A DNA stretch of 64,000 nucleotides. It comes from Lolium rigidum (Eukaryota > Streptophyta > Magnoliopsida > Poales > Poaceae). The translations under genes were made by a program, and so were the position numbers. The stretch covers positions 248,450,510 to 248,514,509 of the forward strand of contig NC_061512.1 of assembly GCF_022539505.1 (NCBI RefSeq), given 5' to 3'. The notes beneath the pieces were generated by a model, which worked only from the letters and a program-made list of their open reading frames with translations, was not told the DNA's origin and did not search any database. Shown one piece after another: positions 1 through 9,202 of this stretch. Each line of letters starts with the position of its first letter. Position 1 is the stretch's first letter.

Positions 1-29
1 CGGGCCGCGCTGCAGCCGCCAAGCTCAAG

Positions 30-1214
30 GTGGCTGATGGGGAGTTGACGCGGCTGCGCCAGCTGGAGAAGAACCATCTCGCCGAGCTCGCCTCCCTTAG
101 GACGGCAGAGAGGGAGAAGGTGGATGATCTGAGCCGGCGGCTGGACGAGGTGGAGAGGCAGCGTCTTGCGCTTCAGAAGGAGGTCACCGCCAAGTCCACG
201 GAGGCGACGGCTGCGCCAAGCACTGGACGGACCTTATTGGCGCGATCGATCTCGGTTTTTCGGGTGAGTGTCTATGTTTCCTTCCCCTTTGCCGGCTTTC
301 GGCTGTCGGCTGCCAGCCTCCGTTGGTAGCCGGCTGCAGAAACTTATCTTTTTTCGCTATCTCCATCTTCGGGCTGGGGGCAGTCGGCTCGTGCCGGCTG
401 CCGCCAGTCTTTTTCTTTTATTCTTCGAAATCTCCATCTTCGGGCTGGGGGCAGTCGGCTCGTGCCGGCTGCCGCCAGTCCTACTTTAGAGCTTCGGAAT
501 CTCCATCTTCGGGCTGGGGGCAGTCGGCTCGTGCCGGCTGCCGCCAGTCTTACTTAGGACTTCGAAAATTTGCATTTTTCGGCTTATTTCGGCTTTTATG
601 ACTTCGACATGCTTCCTTCTTGCGGCGGCCTTCCCGGAGACGCGAGGATGCCGCCATGGCGGCCGTTGGCGATGCGCGCGAGGCCAGGGGGCGGGCGACT
701 GGCGAGGGCAGCTCAGAGAGCTTCACCATGGAGGACCACATGTCGTCCCTGGCTGCCCGCGTCGAGCCCATCACCAAGTTTGGCTGGGAGCTTCGGAAGG
801 CGGCTGAGGAGTTGGTCCCGATGCTGTGGCCCGACGTGGCGGCGCCGCAAGACATTTCCAGCCTCACTTCCTTGATTGAGCAGGCGCCGGATCGCTTCAT
901 CGACTGGAAGGGGTCTGCCACGCGTGCTGGCGCCGACATGGCGCTGTCTTTCGTCCTCTCCTGGTACAACGAGGTGGACCTGGGGCAGCTCGAGTATCGG
1001 CGAGCCGGCGTGGAGGAGGAGCTCTCGGCCGAACGAGAAGGCCGCCCGGCTTGCCCGAGCCAGCGCCATCGCCGACTTCGTCGACAAGCGCCTTTTCATC
1101 GCGGATCCGAACCCTCACTCTGATGAGGAGGAGGAGCTTGAAGACGAAGGGGTCGAGATGGATTCTCCGCCACCTGCTGTTGATCCGACTGGTCCTGCTC
1201 CAGCCGGTGCCTAG
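30..1214 (+). pseudogene. Antisense ORF of the gypsy element (coiled-coil protein, broken)
   Basis: Two open stretches lie antisense to pol, between integrase and the missing 3' LTR. The first (30 to about 230) encodes a charged heptad-like coiled coil rich in Leu, Glu and Arg. The second (about 620-1214) encodes a folded-looking segment with Trp-rich patches (around FGWELRKAAEELVP and LSFVLSWYNEVDLGQLEY), then an acidic tail ending at a stop at 1212-1214; a frame change near 1025-1045 is needed to reach the tail. Between the two parts, GGTGAGTG near 262 looks like a splice donor, and the gap holds three tandem repeats. Similar antisense genes are known from Tat-lineage elements; their function is not established. 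The product could also be unrelated captured sequence. Confidence 0.5.
359..550. repeat. Three tandem copies of a ~70-bp unit
   Basis: A nearly identical core of about 51 bp, starting ATCTCCATCTTCGGGCTGGG and ending GCCGCCAGTC, begins at 359, 430 and 499 (spacing 71 and 69 bp). The spacers differ slightly. It lies in the putative intron of the antisense ORF, near the 3' end of the gypsy element. Confidence 0.9.
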
Positions 1215-1692
1215 ACTTTCCTGTTTATGCAATTTCGCTTTTGCCAAGACAAGTTATTAAATCCCCGGAATGCCGGGTGCCTATGTAAAGACAATATTAT
1301 CGCCTTTTTTATTATGACGCACTTTAATGTGTTTGTTAATCATTTGTGTGCCGGCTTGCTTCCTTCCGACTTGTTCGCTTTTTCCCATCCGCCCCACTCT
1401 TTGGCTGTGCCCTTGCCGGTCGTACGTCCGACTTGCGGTCCGTCGCCGGATCAAGAGCGTGCCGGCCGGGTGAGGCCGATAGTATTTCGGTCGAACGAGT
1501 CGATTTCGACGGTCCGACACTTTTATGAAAGGTTGCAAGTCAACTCGCTTTTACTCTTTCCTTAGTCGTTTTTCGCGTGTTTGTTCCCTAGGCCTTACTC
1601 CCGCCAGCCGGACAGCCGGGTTGCGGTCGCAGCTGGTCGGAAGCCGGCTGTCGGAAATCAGATCACGTTACTAAGCCGTCGCGTGAAAGGGT

Positions 1693-2876
1693 TCAAGCCA
1701 ATTGGCGAAACGAAATAGAGTGCGCGAAAAACTTGTCGGAAACGGCGCTCTTGGCGCATGCTTTTTCATAGCTTACAAAAGGGATACAAGGGATACATAC
1801 ATTCCTGCTCTCAAGTGTAAAATGGTCGAAGCAACCCGACATTCCGGGGACGTTTTGTCTCCTCGTCGGTTTTGCTCGCCTTGTTCTTTTGGCCTCTTGG
1901 GCATCTATGAGATAGTAGGAATCATTGCCTACTGCCTTGCTCACGATGAAGGGACCCTCCCATGGGGATGCTAGTTTATGCTGTCCGGCTGTCCGTTGGA
2001 TCAGCCGGAGCACTAGGTCTCCTTCTCGGAATGCTAAGGACTTAACCTTCCGGCTGTGATAGCGACGGAGGCTTTGCTGGTATACGGCGGACCTAGACTC
2101 GGCCATCAGCCGGACCTCTTCAACCAGGTCGACTCCATCTTCGCGAGCTTCTTTGGCTTCAGCTTCTGTGTATAGCTTGATCCTTGGCGCGTCGTGCTCG
2201 ATGTCGGTCGGCGGGACGGCTTCGGCCCCGTATACGAGGAAGAAGGGCGTGAAGCCGGCGAGCGGTTGGGTGTTGTGCGCGAGGCTCCACAGCACGGCTG
2301 GGCAGCTCTTCAATCCAGCAGCCGGCTGAGCGCTCAAGCGGCTCCACCAGCCGAGGCCGGATGCCGGCTAGGATCAAGCCGTTTGCCTTCTCCACTTGGC
2401 CGTTGGTCTTCGGGTGTGCTACGGATGACAGGTCCATTCGGATCCCCATCTCCCCACAATAGCGCTTGAAAATGCCTCCGGCGAAGTTCTTTGCCGTTGT
2501 CGGTGATGATGCTATGCGGGTAGCCGTATCTCGCGATTATCTCCTTGAGGAATGTGACGGCTGTGGAGCCATCCAGCTTCTTGATCGGCTTGGCCTCGAT
2601 CCACTTAGTGAATTTATCAATCATCACCAAGAGATGCGTCATGCCGCCTCGGGCTGTCTTGAATGGGCCCACCATATCCAAGCCCCATACGGCAAACGGC
2701 CAGGTAATGGGGATGGTTTTTAGGGCGGAAGCCGGCGTTTGCCTTTGCTTTGCGAAGCGGCGGCAGCCGTTGCACTTCTTCACCAAGTCTTCGCGTCTAC
2801 GAGCGCGGTCGGCCGGTAAAAACCGTGCCGGAAAGCTTTGGCCACTATGGCTGTGGAGGAGGCGTGATGGCCGCAC
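1693..2876 (-). pseudogene. Gypsy integrase region, frameshifted
   Basis: The minus strand encodes the end of the zinc-binding domain (KKCNGCRRF) and then the retroviral-type integrase core. The first catalytic Asp is in WGLDMVGPF, the second in IITDNGKE, and the Glu in NGQVEKANG, but they sit in two different frames: a shift occurs near 2440-2470 and another near 2320. The last 214 codons (2337-1693) hold the C-terminal domain with FFLVYGAEAVPP and the REGDLVLR motif, ending in a stop at 1693-1695. The product would normally insert element cDNA into chromosomes; this copy is inactive. Confidence 0.85.
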
Positions 2877-4458
2877 TCTCCCTGGTGGATTTCCCGTAGG
2901 AGTTCAATCCCTTCAGCCGGCTCGACGCACCGCTGGAACACCCCACTTACGCTGCGTTTGTACAGCTCGTGGTTGATGATTGTATAGGCCTTGGCCCTTC
3001 TCTCAATCTGCCTAGCTTGAACCCTGTCATTGGGCAGCACACCATCGGTGAGGTAGGAGAGGAATTCTTGTGCCCATGATGGTACGCATTTTATTTCAAA
3101 CACGCTAACCACCAAGGCCTCCATCTTCGGAGCTTCCGGTTTCGACTGCGTGGTCGCCGGGTTCGGCTGTGAAGCCGGCGGGTTTGGTGATAAGCCCCCG
3201 AGTTTGGCCGAGAAGCCCCGCGTTGGACCGATAAGCCCCGGGTTCGGCTGAGAAGCCGGCGGGTTTGGCTGATAAGCCCCGACTTGGGCAATGAAGCCCC
3301 GGGTTCGGCTGAGAAGCCCCGGGTCAGCCGGCACGAATATGGAATCCGAGTCCGGTGACGGTATGATGGACGGTTTCTTGAGAATCGCCGGGGCAACGCC
3401 GGCGGAATGGCTCTGCCGGGTCGAGCCAATCTTGGATAGGGCATCTGCCGCCTCATTGTTTGCTCGTGGCACATGGTGGAATTCACAGCCATCGAAGAAG
3501 CCGGATAGCTGCTGGACGTGGAAGCGGTATGAGGCCATGTTGGCGTCCTTCGTGTCCCAGTCGCCCGATGCTTGCTGTATAACCAAGTCGGAGTCGCCGA
3601 AGCAGAGGATGCGACGCACGCCAATCTCCTTGGCCAGCTTCAGCCCATGGATGAGCGCTTCATACTCCGCCACATTGTTGGATGCGGCGAAGTGGATCTG
3701 CAGGACATAGTCCAGCCGATCTCCCTTGGGGGAAGTGACGACGATGCCGGCTCCCAAGCCGTTTCGCATCTTAGAGCCGTCGAAGTGCAGCTTCCAGTGC
3801 GTGGAGTCAGGCACAGGCGGCAGGTATTGCATCTCGGCCCAGTCGACGAAGAAGTCCGCGAGGATCTGCGACTTGATGGCTGTACGTGGCTCGTAGAGGA
3901 TGGTGTGGGCGGCTAGCTCCAGGGCCCACTTGGCAACCCGGCCGTTGGCATCCTTGCTGCCGATGATTTCCGCCAAGGGCGCTGTGGCCACCACCCTAAT
4001 GGGGTGCTCTTGGAAGTAGTGCTTGAGCTTCTTGGCCGCCATGTACACGCCGTAGGTGACCTTCCGGTAGTGGGGGTAGTTCCGCTCGACTGGGACAGCA
4101 CCTCGCTGAGATAGTAGACTGGGCGCTGAACCAGCTGCTCCCTGTTGGCTGCTTCTTTGCGCTCCACCACCAGGACAACGCTAACTACTCGGTTGGTGGC
4201 TGCGATGTACAACAGCATCGGCTCCATTGAACCTGGCGTTGCAAGGATTGGCGCGGTTGAGAGCACGCGCTTTAAGTCACGAAAGGCTTCATCCGCCTGC
4301 GGTGACCAGACGAACTTGTCCGCCTTCCTCATCAATTGATACAGGGGTAGTGCCTTCTCCCCAGCCGGGCCGACGAAGCGGCTCAAGGAGGCCGAGGCAT
4401 CCGGTGAACTTACGGACGTCCTTGAGGCACTGCGGCAGCTCCATCTTCTCAATGGCAC
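2780..4458 (-). pseudogene. Gypsy RNase H domains and linker to integrase
   Basis: A 422-codon frame (4048-2780) starts in the end of the first RNase H and continues through the plant-type second RNase H: FDGSKMRNGLGAG, then NNVAEYEALIHGL, GDSDLVIQQ and ANNEAADALS, the expected D-E-D-D pattern. A Pro/Asn-rich repetitive linker follows, then the integrase zinc-finger start (GECGHHASST). The frame 4458-3913 covers the preceding RT connection (SPQADEAFRDLK). The two overlap and are joined by a frameshift near 4050-4090. Confidence 0.82.
3160..3335. repeat. Degenerate short tandem repeats in the pol linker
   Basis: Variants of a roughly 27-bp unit of the type GATAAGCCCCGGGTTCGGCT follow one another here. 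On the minus strand they encode repeated SQPNPGL / PTRGFSA-like peptides between the second RNase H and integrase. The copies are imperfect. Confidence 0.7.
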
Positions 4459-5361
4459 CGATCTTCTCCGGGTTGGCTTCGATTCCTCGGCGAGAGACGA
4501 GGTAGCCCGAGAGTTGGCCGGCCGGCACGCCGAACGTGCACTTGGCCGGGTTGAGCTTCATCCGGAATCTTCGCTGATTGGTGAAGGTTTCTCTCAAGTC
4601 ATCAAGGAGGGTAGGCATCTCCTTGGTTTTTACAACGACATCATCCACGTATGCGTGAACATTTCTGCCGATTTGATCCTGCAAACACTTTTGCATGCAC
4701 CTTTGGTAGGTGGCGCTGCATTTTTCAAGCCGAATGGCATAGTCGTGTAGCGATAAGCCCCATACGGGGTAATGAACGAAGTCTTTATTTGATCGGCCGG
4801 ATTCAAAGGAATCGGTGGTAGCCCGAGTAGGCATCTAGGAAAGACAACAGTTCACGGCGGCGATCGGGTCTATAACTTGATCTATGCGCGGCGGGGGAAA
4901 GGGTCCTTCGGGCACGCCTTGTTGAGGCTGGTGTAGTCGATACACATGCGCCAGGAGCCGTTCTTCTTCAAAACCAGGACCGGGTTCGCCAACCAGTCCG
5001 GGTGCAGCACTTCCATGATGAAGCCGGCGGCTAGGAGCCGGGCAATTTCTTCACCGATGGCCTTCCTTCGTTCTTCGGCGAAGCGCCTGAGAGGCTGCTT
5101 CACCGGCTTGGCTTCGGGCCGGACGTGGAGGTGGTGCTCAGCCAACTCCCTCGGCACACCCGGCATGTCCCTTGGAGACCATGCGAAGATGTCCCGATTC
5201 TCACGGAGGAAGGCTGGTGAGCTCGCTTTCCTATTTGTCTGCTCAAGCCGGCACCGATGGTGACGTACTTGTCCGGCTGGGCCGGGTCGAGCAGGATCTT
5301 CTTGGTGTTGTCGGCCGGGCTGGAAGTGAGTCGTCCCAGCCGGGTTGCCCACAGCCGGCAT
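4289..5361 (-). pseudogene. Gypsy reverse transcriptase region, frameshifted
   Basis: The frame 5361-4882 holds the N-terminal RT region (FAWSPRDMPG, LLAAGFIMEV, VLVLKKNGSWRMCIDYTSLN). The frame 4834-4289 holds the palm with the catalytic YVDD box (HAYVDDVVVKT) and the thumb (LNPAKCTFGV, GYLVSRRGIEANP). The intervening 4835-4881 is frame-shifted, and FGL is damaged just before the YVDD segment. The family makes double-stranded DNA from element RNA in cytoplasmic particles; the breaks make this copy non-functional. Confidence 0.88.
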
Positions 5362-6085
5362 GTCCGCTGCGCGGCCTTAGCCAAGGCAATGGCGTCGTGG
5401 ATGAGCTGTTTCTCGGTGGCGATGACCGGCGTCCGGGCCATCTTGGAGCTCGCGTGGCGCAGTCCATGGAGCGGCGGTAGTCGCCGGCTACGGTGATGAC
5501 CCCCTTAGGGCCAGGTAGCTTCATCTTCAGGTACCCATAGTGGGGCACCGCCATGAACTTGGTCAGGGCCGGCCTGCCCAGGAGTGCGTGGTAGGGACTC
5601 ACGAGGTCCACCACCTCGAACTCGATGTTCTCCGTGCGGAAGTTGTCCGGCTTGCCGAACATGACCTCCAGGGTGATCCGGCCAATCGGTCGGCAGCGGT
5701 GGCCTGGCACGATGCCATGGAAGACGGTGGGGGTGGGGCGCAACTCGGCCTCCTGGATGCCCAGCTTGCGGGCGGTGTCGCGGTAGAGGATGTTGATGCT
5801 TGCTGCCCCGTCGATGAGGACACGCGAGAAGCGCACGCTGCGCCGGGTTGTGCCGAGGGTGGGGTCGAGGACCATGGCGTAGCTGCCCGGCTTTGGCAGG
5901 ACAGCCGGTGTGTCGCGGCGATCAAAAGTGATGGCCTGCTCTGACCGGTTTAGGTGCTGGGGGACCGGCGGCATGACCGCGTTGACTTCGAGGAACGGCG
6001 GCTGCTGGCTCGTCTTGTCCTCGGGCTCGGAGGTGAAGATGATGTAGGTGGCATCCTCAGCCAGGTACCGGCCGCCATGGTGCAC
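5243..6085 (-). pseudogene. Gypsy aspartic protease region
   Basis: A 280-codon frame contains VLIDGAASINILY, matching the retropepsin active-site loop of plant gypsy elements (usual form DGxS; the residue before the Ser is altered here), followed by LGIQEAELRPTPT and the ALLGRPAL flap-side motif. It runs out of frame at about 5400, before RT begins. It would cleave the Gag-Pol polyprotein. There is a frameshift against gag at about 6090. Confidence 0.8.
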
Positions 6086-6089
6086 TTGG

Positions 6090-8071
6090 TTAGCCTCGTG
6101 GTGCTCGAGGTTGTTGGCTTACGCGCGGCTTGGCCACCGGCCCGCCGGATGGTGGAGGTGGGGGTGGAGGCGGAAGGGGCTCGCCGCTCGTCAGCCGCTT
6201 CATGAAGTGGCAGTCGCGGGTGGAGTGGTTGGAGGGGTTCTTGCCGCTGTGGTACTTGCACGGCGAGTCGAGCATCTGCTCGAAGGTGTACTTCGGCTTC
6301 CGGGGCCGGTCCGTCCGCCTCGGCGCCGGCTTCCGCCGGCCCGTCGCGTGGTCTGACACGGCTGCCACGTGGGCGGAGCCGTACCGGCGGTCCGGCTGGT
6401 CGTTGTGCCTCTTGCCGCGGTAGTTGTCCCGCCGGCTGCCATGGTGGCCGCCCTCGGCCGGCTTGCTGTTGTCCCTCCTGGATGGAGCCGGCGAAATCTC
6501 AGCCGGCGTGCTGCTGGTTCCTTCAGCCAGCGCATACTTGTCTGCGATGGCCATCAAGGCAGCCATCGTCTTGGGTTCACTGCGGCGCAGCTTGTGCCAT
6601 AGCATGGTATTTTGCCGGCAGCCGGCCATGAAGAAGCCGACTGCCTGGATCTCGTGCACTCCCTCGCAGGAGTTGCGCATCTCGCACCAGCGCGTCAGGT
6701 ATGCACGGTCCGTCTTGTCTGCGCCCTGCTTGCACATCTCAAGCTGTTGGGGGCGACCCGGCCGGCGGTAGGTGCCGGTGAAGTTGCTGATGAAAGCCGC
6801 CTCGAAGTCGAGCCAGCCGTTGATGCTGCCGGCCGGCGGGTTGTTCAGCCAGGTGCGGGCGGAGCCGAGCAGCATGAGGGGGAGTAGCGCACGGCCCGGC
6901 GCTTGTTGCCCTTGGCGATGCCGACTGCGGTGGAGTAGTCCTGCAGCCAGTCCTCCGGCTTGGCCGTGCCGTCGTACTTGGGCGTGTCGCGGGGGAGCTG
7001 GAAGCCGTCAATCATGGGCTCGTTGATGATCCGCGGCCCGAAGCACTTGGGGCCGGCTGGCCCTTCTTCCTCCGCGATGCGGGATTCGACCAGCCGGTCG
7101 AGGCGATCTCTAGCGTCTGCCGGCTCGACGCGTGGGCCCAGCCGGGAGCGAGCCGGCTGGCGCTGGCCGCTGGCCTCTGGAGCCGCGCGATGCTTGATGG
7201 TGGATGGCCTCTCGTACTCGTACTCTTCGTCGTCGTGCCGGCTTGAAGGTGGCCGGCTGCGGCCGCTGTTGCCACTGGGCGGCCGGCTTGTGCGGCTGGA
7301 ACTCGCGTGGGTGTTCCGGCTGTCGGCTCGCCGGCTTGGTGCGGGGGAGGTGGACTCGGCCGTGTCCCTCGGACCGTCTCGGTCGTTGCCTGCAGCGCCA
7401 CGAGCATGAGAAGCTCTGGGGGCATGGGCGTACCTGGGGTCCTTGGTCAGCCGGTTGGCCGCCTTCGGCAGCTCGGTCACCCGCTCGGTTTGGCGGCGTA
7501 ACTCGCGCCTTCGAGGCGGTGCGGCTCTTCCGCGGCAGCTTCGGCCGCGAGCATGTTCTTGTCGGGGGTGTTGTAGATGGGTAGCTCCGTAGACGGAGCC
7601 GGCGATGCTGCGCCGTCCCGGGCGATCTCCGCGCCCGAGCCGCCTCCTCTGCGGCGGATCTGGCCGGCTCGGCTTGGGTTGTCGCCGGCGCGGCGTGAGG
7701 CCGTGGGCGCGGTTGAACTCGCGGCCGGGAGATCTCCCACCGGCGCTTTGCGGCAGCCAGCTCTTCGTTTGCTTGAGGAGGAGCTGGCGGTGCTCCTCCA
7801 GGTCCTTCTCGATGGTGGTGGGGTCGGCACCAGGCGTGAGCGGAGTGCTCAGCTTTGCCCGGACTTCCTCCAGCCGGGACGGTGGTGGCGGCGCCTTTGC
7901 GCCCGAGGCGGATGCGCCGGTCTCCTTGTTGCGCTCCAACTCAGGACCGCGGACGCGCGTGGACTTGCCTCCGGCGTCGTCGCCGGTGGCCATGACCTCC
8001 TGCATGATGCAAGGGCCGGTGGTGGTGGTGAGGCTGGCGCCGGCTCCAGGGGGAGGGCTTGCGCAGCGCAC
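6090..8071 (-). pseudogene. Gypsy gag region, frameshifted
   Basis: The frame 8071-6845 gives the N-terminal disordered Arg/Ser/Pro-rich part, and FQLPRDTPKYDGTAKPEDWL, the start of the retrotransposon gag domain. The frame 6875-6090 continues it (LLGSARTWLNNPPAGSINGW, FISNFTGTYRRPGRPQQL), then a basic tail with CKYHSGKNPSNHSTRDC, a zinc-knuckle-like Cys/His motif, and a poly-Pro run. The switch between the two frames is near 6870, and another shift is likely near 7740. Gag would form the particle shell. Confidence 0.85.
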
Positions 8072-8297
8072 GATCTCGCGCGGGTAGCGCGGTGGTGCGA
8101 CGGTGGCGACGTAGACGTCGAAGCCGCCGAGCCGATGATGTTGCCGCCGGCGGGGAATGGCCGGTCGGCGAAGCAGCCAGCGTTGTCGGCCGACGCGGTC
8201 GAGGAGCCGAATCTCCGGACCAAGCCTGAAGCGACCCTCTCGCCGGTGGTGGTGGTGAGGCCCGTCCGGATGGAGACACCGGCCGCGGACGCTGAAG

Positions 8298-8315
8298 GCC
8301 CCACGGTGGGCGCCA
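8298..8315 (-). other. Gypsy primer-binding site
   Basis: On the minus strand the bases TGGCGCCCACCGTGGGGC start two bases after the LTR end. TGGCGCC-type sites pair with tRNA 3' ends ending GGCGCCA; I do not assign the tRNA. Confidence 0.75.
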
Positions 8316-8317
8316 AA

Positions 8318-9202
8318 TGTCGTGGTATCGTCATGACATATGCCATAGGGTGGCTAATCGAAGTGGTTCCTAGTGGTCTCACGGCGGTATCCGGATGCGG
8401 GTATGGGCACGAGCGACACGGCGACGTACCCGGGTTCGAGGCCCTCCGATGGAGGTAACACCTCTACTCTCGCTATGAGTGTATATGATGATCACACAGT
8501 ACAATGGTGCTCCTTGAGCTGTATATCCGGCTGCTCCGGGAGGCTAAGGTAGACGAAGGTCTCTCTCACGGGGCAGCTCTAAAACTAGTGAATGAGAACG
8601 ATCGATCGTCCCCCGCACGAGGGGGTAGCCCGGCTTATATAGGCACCGGCACTTTACGGATAAGTCCCTAAGGTCTAGTGGCCAGCATGGCCGGCTTCGG
8701 CTCCCGTCCCTTCCCGAGGCGCCGACGCCGGGGAGCCGTTGAGCGTAGTGGCACGTCCCATCCGCCCGCTCGGGTCGGCGGCGTGGGAGGTGTTGTCGTT
8801 GTCGTCATCATGCTGCGCAGCGCGTACGGCTCGACGTACGCCATGATGGCCTGTCCGGCGCGTGGCACTCGCTGCTCTACGGTGCCCCGTACTTTACGGG
8901 AGATGAGGTCAGCGTGGACCTTTGAACCCGGCTCACCTACCCGGTTCCTTCCGGGGCAAGACTCGCCGGCCTCGAGTCGGTCCGAGGTACAAACCCCGGT
9001 CGGATATGGCTTGTAGAAGCCGGCCCAGCTACGGCGTTGAAGGCCGCAGCCAGGGCCGACTAGGACTTAGAGCCAGCCGGCTCCCGAGGCAGCCGGCCAC
9101 GGCTCCAGCCGGCTGCTCCTCAGCCGGCCTTTGCCGCGAGCCGGCCAACCTCAAGCCGGCTGCTCCGCGTCCATTGCCCTACCCGGGGTCTTCCCCCCGA
9201 CA
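8318..9202 (-). repeat. Gypsy 5' LTR (885 bp)
   Basis: On the minus strand the LTR begins TGTCGGGGGGAAGACCCC and ends ACCACGACA, so it has TG...CA ends with the TGTCG/CGACA inverted repeat. It is bounded by the primer-binding site on the inner side and by Ty1/copia coding sequence on the outer side. The outer ~110 bp hold six AGCCGGC heptamers. Confidence 0.9.
8634..8642 (-). promoter_or_regulatory. TATA box of the gypsy LTR
   Basis: The minus strand reads CTATATAAG inside the LTR, about 320 bp before the LTR's inner end, a suitable place for the U3 promoter. There is no experimental support. Confidence 0.55.

Larger units (their letters stand above)
1..9202 (-). mobile_element. Ty3/gypsy LTR retrotransposon, Tat-like, partial (3' LTR outside window)
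   Basis: Read on the minus strand the order is 5' LTR, primer-binding site, gag, protease, reverse transcriptase, RNase H, integrase, which is the Ty3/gypsy order. Beyond integrase lies about 1.6 kb holding an antisense open frame, as in the Tat lineage of plant gypsy elements (family knowledge). Only the 5' LTR is in the window. The element abuts Ty1/copia coding sequence at 9203, so it inserted into that element; CTCAG (9203-9207) is the expected target duplication, whose partner lies off the left edge. The coding region needs at least six frame changes, so this copy cannot encode its own polyprotein. The hexamer GCCGGC recurs throughout. Confidence 0.92.

Noticed and set aside
359..550. 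CRISPR-like array
   Set aside because: Three long direct repeats with near-identical spacers inside a plant retrotransposon; there is no spacer diversity and the host is a eukaryote.
7577..8458. 293-codon plus-strand frame
   Set aside because: Antisense to gypsy gag and running into the LTR; the minus strand has the recognisable gag features.
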